From Chloroflexota bacterium (GTDB lineage Bacteria > Chloroflexota > Anaerolineae > B4-G1): DNA of 11,218 nucleotides. A model generated the notes under the pieces. It did not search any database and was not told where the DNA came from. It saw nothing but the letters and a program-made list of their open reading frames with translations. Positions 6,488-11,218 of this stretch are shown piece after piece. Made by a program: the position numbers and the translations under genes. Position 1 is the first letter of the stretch. Each line of letters begins with the position of its first letter. The DNA is taken from the NCBI GenBank assembly GCA_011046405.1, contig DSAR01000384.1:1-11218 (forward strand), written 5' to 3'.

Positions 6488-6516
6488 TTGACTGAAATAC
6501 GATATTTAGGTATCCT
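6488..6516 (+). promoter_or_regulatory. Sigma70-like promoter driving the redox operon rightward
   Basis: TTGACT (6488-6493) and TATCCT (6511-6516) are 17 nt apart. The expected start near 6523 leaves a leader of about 150 nt before the NuoE-like gene. It faces away from the aminotransferase promoter. Confidence 0.5.
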
Positions 6517-6564
6517 TAGCGGGGCGGCATGTTATCTGTCTTAGGGCGATATTCATTGTAACTT

Positions 6565-6635
6565 GTAACTACTCAAACCAGCCCTTTGCTGTGCCAGAGA
6601 ACGGGCAGCAGGCTGAGTAGTTACGATAAATTTTT
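6565..6635 (+). promoter_or_regulatory. Large leader hairpin followed by a T run, upstream of the redox operon
   Basis: GTAACTACTCA (6565-6575) and TGAGTAGTTAC (6614-6624) are perfect 11-nt arms. Inside, GCC (6581-6583) can pair with GGC (6611-6613) and TGCTG (6587-6591) with CAGCA (6606-6610), so the whole folds as one long imperfect stem. The sequence GATAAATTTTT follows, as in an intrinsic terminator. A tandem TTGTAAC TTGTAAC (6556-6569) overlaps the first arm and could offer alternative pairing. It lies between the predicted promoter and the first gene, so it may be an attenuator or riboswitch-like element. I do not recognise a known riboswitch class. Confidence 0.5.
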
Positions 6636-6673
6636 GATCCCGGTTCAGCCCCGGTTTAGGAGGCTTGACAGTA

Positions 6674-7174
6674 ATGAACAATCAGGTATTCAAGGAGAGC
6701 GTGGACCTCTCCGTCGTCGACGAGATGATCGCGAGTTATGGGATAGAGACCGACGCGGCGATCCCGATTCTTCTGGGGCTTCAGGAAGCGTATGGGTATT
6801 TGCCGATGGAAGCCTTGCACTACGTCACCGACAGGACGAAATCTACGCCCGACCAGATTTATGGCGTCGCGACCTTTTACGGTCAGTTCCGGTTGGCCCC
6901 CGTTGGCGAGCACATCGTGCGCGTGTGTCACGGCACCGCCTGCCACGTGCGCGGCGCGGTCAACATCACCCAGGCCATTTACGACACCCTCGGTTTGTCC
7001 GACGACCAGGATACGACCGACGACGGCAAGTACACGTTGGAAAAAGTGGCCTGCCTGGGATGTTGCAGCCTGGCGCCGGTGATGATGGTCGACGACAAGG
7101 TATACGGCAGTTTGGATCGTAAGAAGGTCCAGAGAATTTTCAAGCGCTTTGCGCGAGAGGAGGCGAAGGCATGA
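6674..7174 (+). CDS. NuoE/HydC-like thioredoxin-fold [2Fe-2S] subunit of an NADH-dependent oxidoreductase
   Basis: The 166-residue protein is an electron-relay subunit that partners the NuoF-like protein encoded next. An N-terminal helical bundle (about 10-75) includes GYLPMEALHYV and GVATFYGQFRL, the usual NuoE signature. The thioredoxin-like domain carries the four [2Fe-2S] ligands Cys85 and Cys90 (CHGTAC) and Cys127 and Cys131 (CLGCC). Length and spacing are those of the family. The ATG at 6674 is chosen: AGGAGG at 6658-6663 is 10 nt upstream, whereas the TTG at 6665 is only 1 nt from it. The stop overlaps the next start (ATGA at 7171-7174), indicating translational coupling. Similar subunits occur in complex I, HydABC-type hydrogenases, NAD-dependent formate dehydrogenases and the Stn transhydrogenase, so this gene alone does not define the complex. 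Confidence 0.93.
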   Translation: MNNQVFKESVDLSVVDEMIASYGIETDAAIPILLGLQEAYGYLPMEALHYVTDRTKSTPDQIYGVATFYGQFRLAPVGEHIVRVCHGTACHVRGAVNITQAIYDTLGLSDDQDTTDDGKYTLEKVACLGCCSLAPVMMVDDKVYGSLDRKKVQRIFKRFAREEAKA

Positions 7175-8946
7175 GCCGGCCAGAAATCATCATTGGGATG
7201 GCCTCCTGTGGCGTAGCTGCGGGGGCGCAGGAGACCCACGAGACATTCGTAGAAAAGTTGGAAGCGGCCAACGCCGACGCGAAACTGAGTTTGTCCGGCT
7301 GCATCGGCACGTGCTTTATCGAGCCGGTCGTCAAGGTCGTCGGCGCCGACGGCGAGGAATGGACCTATGGCGAGGTGACGCCGGAACGGGCCGAGAAGAT
7401 CGTGGAACAGCACGTCGTCGGGGGCGAGCCGGTCGTCGAGTGGACGTTCGAGGAAGGTGAATACGCCGAAGACGTCCAGGCCTTCCTGGGCAACCAGGTG
7501 CGCATCGTGATGCGTAACTGCGGGCTGATCAACCCCGAGGACATCGACGAATACCTGGCCCGCGACGGTTACCAGGCCATCGAGAAGGTCGTCACCGAGA
7601 TGACGCCGGGCGGCGCGATCGAGGAGATCACGGCGTCGGGGTTGCGGGGCCGGGGCGGCGCCGGTTTCCCCACCGGCCTGAAGTGGAAATTCGCCCGCGA
7701 GGCGCCCGGCGATACGAAATACATGATCTGCAACGCCGACGAGGGCGACCCCGGCGCATTTATGAATCGCACCGTCCTGGAGAGCGATCCCCACAGCATG
7801 CTGGAGGGTATGATCATCGCCGGTTACGCCATTGGTGCTCAGCAGGGCTTCATCTACTGCCGGGCCGAGTATCCGCTGGCGATCAAGCGCCTGGAAATCG
7901 CATTAAGCCAGGCCCGCGAACGCGGGTTCCTGGGCGAAAACCTCTTCGGCAGCGATTTCTCGTTCGACATCGAGATCCGGAAAGGGGCCGGGGCCTTCGT
8001 CTGCGGCGAGGAGACGGCGCTGATGGCCTCGATCGAGGGAAAGCGCGGGATGCCGCGCTTGCGCCCCCCCTATCCCACCACGTCGGGATTGTTCGGCAAG
8101 CCGACCGTCATCAACAACGTCAATACATTGACCAACATCGCCTGGATCATCCTGAACGGGGCCGAGGCCTTCTCCCAGTATGGGACGGAAAAGAGCAAAG
8201 GGACCAAGGTCTTCTCGCTGGCGGGCAAAGTCGCGCGCGGCGGTTCGGCCGAGGTGCCGATGGGCACCACCCTGGGCGAGATCGTCCACGACATCGGCGG
8301 CGGTTCATTCACCGGGGCCCCGATCAAGGCGGTGCAGTTGGGCGGCCCCTCCGGCGGATGCGTGCCGGCGTCGCTGTTCGATACGCGGGTCGATTACGAG
8401 GAGCTGACCAAGACCGGCGCCATCGTCGGTTCTGGCGGGATGGTCATCATGGATGATGGCACGTGCATGGTCGATATCGCCCGCTTCTTCCTCAATTTCA
8501 CCCAGGACGAATCCTGCGGCAAGTGCACCTACTGCCGCGTTGGGACCCGGCGAATGTTGGACATCCTGACCCAGATTTGCAGCGGCGAGGGCACGATGGC
8601 GGACATTGAGACGTTGGAAATACTATCGGAGAAGATCAAGGACACGGCGCTCTGCGCGTTGGGCGGCACGGCCCCCAATCCGGTGCTGACGACACTGCGC
8701 TACTTCCGCGACGAGTACGTCACCCACGTGGAGGAGGGTGCCTGTCACGCGAAGGTGTGCAAGCCATTGCTGACGTTCTCTATCGATCCGGAAAAATGCA
8801 CGGGCTGCGGCGCGTGCCTGCGGGCCTGTTCGGTCAGGGCGATTACGGGCGAGAAGAAAGAGCCCCACGAAATTGATCCCGATCTGTGCATCAAGTGCGG
8901 CGTCTGTTACGAAACCTGCACCTTCGATGCGGTTGACGTGATGTGA
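7171..8946 (+). CDS. NuoF/HydB-like NADH-binding FMN and Fe-S subunit with N- and C-terminal Fe-S domains
   Basis: This 591-residue subunit exchanges electrons with NAD(H) through FMN and Fe-S clusters. In order it has: a thioredoxin-like domain (1-95) with Cys13, Cys44 and Cys48; the NADH/FMN core with GLRGRGGAGFPTGLKW (157-172), NADEGDPGAFMNR (188-200) and GAGAFVCGEETALM (272-285); the SLBB-like part; the NuoF [4Fe-4S] site Cys449, Cys452, Cys455 and Cys495; and a C-terminal 2x[4Fe-4S] ferredoxin with Cys543/546/549/553 and Cys573/576/579/583. Extra N- and C-terminal Fe-S domains mark the HydB/HndC type of soluble bifurcating enzymes rather than respiratory complex I. Only three cysteines are seen in the N-terminal domain, which normally needs four ligands. 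The start at 7171 is supported by an upstream AGGAGG and the 4-nt overlap with the NuoE-like gene. Confidence 0.93.
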   Translation: MSRPEIIIGMASCGVAAGAQETHETFVEKLEAANADAKLSLSGCIGTCFIEPVVKVVGADGEEWTYGEVTPERAEKIVEQHVVGGEPVVEWTFEEGEYAEDVQAFLGNQVRIVMRNCGLINPEDIDEYLARDGYQAIEKVVTEMTPGGAIEEITASGLRGRGGAGFPTGLKWKFAREAPGDTKYMICNADEGDPGAFMNRTVLESDPHSMLEGMIIAGYAIGAQQGFIYCRAEYPLAIKRLEIALSQARERGFLGENLFGSDFSFDIEIRKGAGAFVCGEETALMASIEGKRGMPRLRPPYPTTSGLFGKPTVINNVNTLTNIAWIILNGAEAFSQYGTEKSKGTKVFSLAGKVARGGSAEVPMGTTLGEIVHDIGGGSFTGAPIKAVQLGGPSGGCVPASLFDTRVDYEELTKTGAIVGSGGMVIMDDGTCMVDIARFFLNFTQDESCGKCTYCRVGTRRMLDILTQICSGEGTMADIETLEILSEKIKDTALCALGGTAPNPVLTTLRYFRDEYVTHVEEGACHAKVCKPLLTFSIDPEKCTGCGACLRACSVRAITGEKKEPHEIDPDLCIKCGVCYETCTFDAVDVM

Positions 8947-8957
8947 GAGGTGTGATC

Positions 8958-11069
8958 ATGGAAAACGTACATGTGACGGTTGATGGACGAGAGATCAGTG
9001 TGCCGACCGATTGGACTGTGTTGGACGCGGCCCGCGAGGCCGGGGTCGAGATTCCGACGCTGTGCTATCATCCGGAGTTAAAGCCTTTCAACGCCTGTTT
9101 GCTGTGTGTGGTGGAGATCGAGGGCGGGGCGCGGCCGATTCTGGCGTGTGGGACGCAGGTGCGCGATGGGATGGTCATCACGAGCAACAGTGACCTGATC
9201 AAGGAGACCCGCCGGATCGCGCTGGAACTGTTGCTTTCCGAGCATTGCGGCGATTGTTTTGGCCCGTGTCATCTCACCTGCCCGGCCAATTGCGACATTC
9301 CGGGCTTCGTGCACGCGATCGCCAGGGGAGACCACGCCGAGGCGAATCGCATCATCAAGCGAGACATCCCCTTGCCGGTGGCGTTGGGCTGCGTCTGCCC
9401 CGCGCCGTGCGAAGAGGAGTGCCGCCGGAACCGGCTGGAGGGCCCGTTGGCCATTCGCGTGCTCAAGCGCTTCGCCGGCGAGCAGGATCTGAAATCGGGC
9501 CAGCCCTATCTGCCCGACGTCGCGCCGGACACCGGTTACAAGGTCGCCATCGTCGGCGCCGGGCCGGCGGGATTATCGGCCGCTTACTACCTGCGCCAGA
9601 TGGGCCACGCCGTGACCATCTTCGAGGCCCGCGCCGAGGCCGGCGGCATGCTGCGCTATGGCATCCCGGCCTACCGTATGCCCCGGGAAAAGCTGGCGGC
9701 CGAGATTAAGACGATCACCGATCTGGGTGTGGAGATTCAATACGACACCGCGATCGGGTGTGACGTCAGTTTCGAGGACCTGCGGAAGGACTACGACGCC
9801 GTATTCCTGGGCATCGGCGCCCAGAACTCCCGGCCTATGAACATCCCCGGAGAGGATAGCGCGGGGGTCTGGGGCGGGGTCGAGTTCCTGGCGTGTGTCA
9901 ATGACGACAGTGAGGTGATCGACACAGAAGGGCGCGTCGCCGATGTGGGCCAGCACGTCGTCGTCATCGGCGGCGGCAACACCGCCATCGACGCGGCCCG
10001 CACCTCGGTGCGCCTGGGGGCCGACGTGCAGGTGATTTACCGCCGCTCCCGCCAGGAGATGCCGGCGTGGGACATCGAGGTGGACGCGGCCGAGGAGGAG
10101 GGGGTGGCATTCCACTTCCTGGCCTCGCCGATTGGCGTGCAGAAGACCGACACCGGGTTGAAGGTGACCAACATCCGCATGGAGCTAGGTCCTCCCGACG
10201 CCAGCGGGCGACGGCGCCCGATCCCGATTGAGGGTTCCGAGTTCGTCGTCGAGTGTGATACTTTCATCATGGCGATTGGGCAGGTCGTGGATACCGATTG
10301 CGTCGTCGATACCGGCGTCGCGTTCACGCGCTGGGGCACGATCGACGCCGACCCGTGGACCACCCAGACTGCGCTGCCGGACGTTTTCGCCGGCGGCGAC
10401 GGCGTCACCGGCCCGGACATCGCCGTGGAGGCGGTGGGAGCGGGCCATCGCGCGGCGATCAGCATCGACCAATACCTGCGCGGCGAGGCGGTCGTCGGTC
10501 CCGAGGAGATGTGGAGCGCCACGATGGGCGCGCTGGACCAGGTGACCGAGTCCCGTTTCGCCGGCGTGGAGAAGGTAGAGCGGGCGGACATGCCCGAATT
10601 GCCGGTCGCGGAGCGCGTGTCCACGTTTGACGAGGTGGAACTGGGCTTGACCGAGGAAATGGCGGTGACCGAGGCGAAACGCTGCCTGGAATGCGAATGC
10701 ACCGCCATCGACGATTGCGACCTGCGGCGTTACGCCATCGCGTATGGGGCCGACCCGGAGCGCTTCACCGGCGCGCGGCGCGAGTACAAGCTGGACGCGT
10801 CGCACGAAGCGCTGATGCGCGAACCGGGCAAGTGTATCCTGTGTGGCCTGTGCGTGCGGATGTGCCGCGACGTCAAGGGGTTGAACGTGTTCAGCTTCAC
10901 CAACCGGGGTTTCTCGGCGACCGTCGAGCCGTACTTCGGCCTGCCGCTGGTGGAGACGACGTGCGACGGCTGCCTCAAGTGCGTCGAGATCTGCTCCACT
11001 GGCGCGTTGATGGCGCGGGAGGGTGCGGCGGAAGCCCTAGAAGAGGAATTGGAGATAACCGCAGCCTAA
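8958..11069 (+). CDS. NuoG-type [2Fe-2S] / GltD-like flavoprotein / NuoG-type 2x[4Fe-4S] fusion, NfnB/Stn-like subunit
   Basis: This 703-residue subunit probably holds the FAD and second nicotinamide site of the complex. Residues 1-80 are a plant-type [2Fe-2S] domain with Cys36, Cys47, Cys50 and Cys64. Residues 90-175 are the GltD-type double [4Fe-4S] domain (Cys97/100/104/108 and Cys145/147/151/155, with CPAPCEEEC). Residues 194-510 are the GltD-like core: FAD site GAGPAGLSAAYYL (200-212), second Rossmann site GGGNTAIDAA (338-347) and FAD closing motif GGDGVTGPDIAVEAVGAGH (479-497). A Cys-rich link (Cys576/579/581/587) precedes a NuoG/HydA-like 2x[4Fe-4S] domain (Cys626/629/632/636 and Cys669/672/675/679). 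The ATG at 8958 has GAGAGG 7 nt upstream; a GTG at 8943 is less likely. It lies 11 nt after the NuoF-like stop, and a strong terminator follows. Known GltD/NfnB relatives use NADP(H); here that preference is inferred. Confidence 0.9.
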   Translation: MENVHVTVDGREISVPTDWTVLDAAREAGVEIPTLCYHPELKPFNACLLCVVEIEGGARPILACGTQVRDGMVITSNSDLIKETRRIALELLLSEHCGDCFGPCHLTCPANCDIPGFVHAIARGDHAEANRIIKRDIPLPVALGCVCPAPCEEECRRNRLEGPLAIRVLKRFAGEQDLKSGQPYLPDVAPDTGYKVAIVGAGPAGLSAAYYLRQMGHAVTIFEARAEAGGMLRYGIPAYRMPREKLAAEIKTITDLGVEIQYDTAIGCDVSFEDLRKDYDAVFLGIGAQNSRPMNIPGEDSAGVWGGVEFLACVNDDSEVIDTEGRVADVGQHVVVIGGGNTAIDAARTSVRLGADVQVIYRRSRQEMPAWDIEVDAAEEEGVAFHFLASPIGVQKTDTGLKVTNIRMELGPPDASGRRRPIPIEGSEFVVECDTFIMAIGQVVDTDCVVDTGVAFTRWGTIDADPWTTQTALPDVFAGGDGVTGPDIAVEAVGAGHRAAISIDQYLRGEAVVGPEEMWSATMGALDQVTESRFAGVEKVERADMPELPVAERVSTFDEVELGLTEEMAVTEAKRCLECECTAIDDCDLRRYAIAYGADPERFTGARREYKLDASHEALMREPGKCILCGLCVRMCRDVKGLNVFSFTNRGFSATVEPYFGLPLVETTCDGCLKCVEICSTGALMAREGAAEALEEELEITAA

Positions 11070-11097
11070 GCCTGACCCTAACATATCCTGTTCAAAC

Positions 11098-11150
11098 GCC
11101 AAGCGCCGCTCGTCGATTGACAAGACGAGCGGCGCTTGGCTTGCTTTCTT
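11098..11150 (+). terminator. Intrinsic terminator closing the redox operon
   Basis: A perfect 17-bp stem is formed by GCCAAGCGCCGCTCGTC (11098-11114) and GACGAGCGGCGCTTGGC (11124-11140), with a 9-nt loop. It is followed by a T-rich tract, TTGCTTTCTT. It begins 28 nt after the stop of the fusion subunit. It indicates that the operon ends with three genes. Confidence 0.85.
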
Positions 11151-11215
11151 ATTTCTCAATTCTCAATTCTTATTTCTCAATTCTCAATCCTCAATCCTCA
11201 ACCCTCAATCCTCAA
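11146..11215. repeat. Heptanucleotide tandem repeat at right edge
   Basis: Ten 7-bp units run in unbroken phase: TTCTTAT, TTCTCAA twice, TTCTTAT, TTCTCAA twice, TCCTCAA twice, CCCTCAA, TCCTCAA. The array probably continues past the window. The block TTCTTAT-TTCTCAA-TTCTCAA occurs twice, a higher-order unit of 21 bp. Similar heptamer arrays are known as short tandemly repeated repetitive sequences in some bacteria, notably cyanobacteria. No reading frame of interest crosses it. Confidence 0.85.
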
Positions 11216-11218
11216 CCC

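Noticed and set aside
6586..7122. 178-codon plus-strand frame overlapping the NuoE-like gene
   Set aside because: It is Arg-rich out-of-frame translation of the NuoE-like gene and lacks any motif.
6979..7794. 271-codon open frame on the minus strand opposite the NuoE- and NuoF-like genes
   Set aside because: It is antisense to conserved Fe-S and FMN motifs and has no recognisable domain.

Overview
The window is about 11.2 kb of GC-rich bacterial DNA with five intact or near-intact genes and one decayed signalling locus. No rRNA, tRNA or CRISPR array is visible. A Chloroflexota (Anaerolineae-like) source is my best guess. It rests on the style of the multi-PAS kinase, the NuoE/NuoF/GltD-type redox operon and the heptanucleotide repeats at the right edge. 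There is no marker gene, so this is inference only.

Layout. (1) Positions 1-140 hold a non-coding inverted-repeat element that abuts a PAS domain lacking its beginning. (2) Positions 141-2823 (+) encode a multi-PAS sensor kinase truncated at both ends. It stops just after the phospho-acceptor His box, and a receiver domain follows in a different frame. The pair looks like one hybrid kinase that has lost the rest of its dimerisation domain and its ATPase domain. (3) Positions 6168-2840 (-) carry an aminotransferase followed by an M28-type aminopeptidase-like protein with a C-terminal extension. Between them lie a 14-bp perfect hairpin and a 10-bp tandem repeat. (4) Positions 6169-6673 are a divergent control region. 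A good sigma70-like promoter fires leftward into a roughly 250-nt structured leader for the aminotransferase. Another fires rightward into a roughly 150-nt leader with a large hairpin for the redox operon. (5) Positions 6674-11069 (+) form a tight three-gene operon: a NuoE-like [2Fe-2S] protein, a NuoF-like NADH/FMN/Fe-S protein, and a fusion of a NuoG-type [2Fe-2S] domain, a GltD-like flavoprotein and a NuoG-type 2x[4Fe-4S] domain. A 17-bp-stem terminator follows, then a heptanucleotide tandem repeat running off the edge.

The most interesting system is the redox operon. It has an NADH site (NuoF), a GltD/NfnB-like pyridine-nucleotide and FAD site, and an Fe-S chain linking them. The terminator closes the operon before any hydrogenase or formate dehydrogenase catalytic subunit. 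That composition resembles the Sporomusa-type Nfn (Stn) electron-bifurcating transhydrogenase, which couples NADH, NADPH and ferredoxin. The activity itself is inference. The aminotransferase and peptidase probably serve amino-acid or peptide metabolism. The signalling locus is probably non-functional as a kinase, or has become a phosphorylation-incompetent sensor beside a stand-alone receiver.
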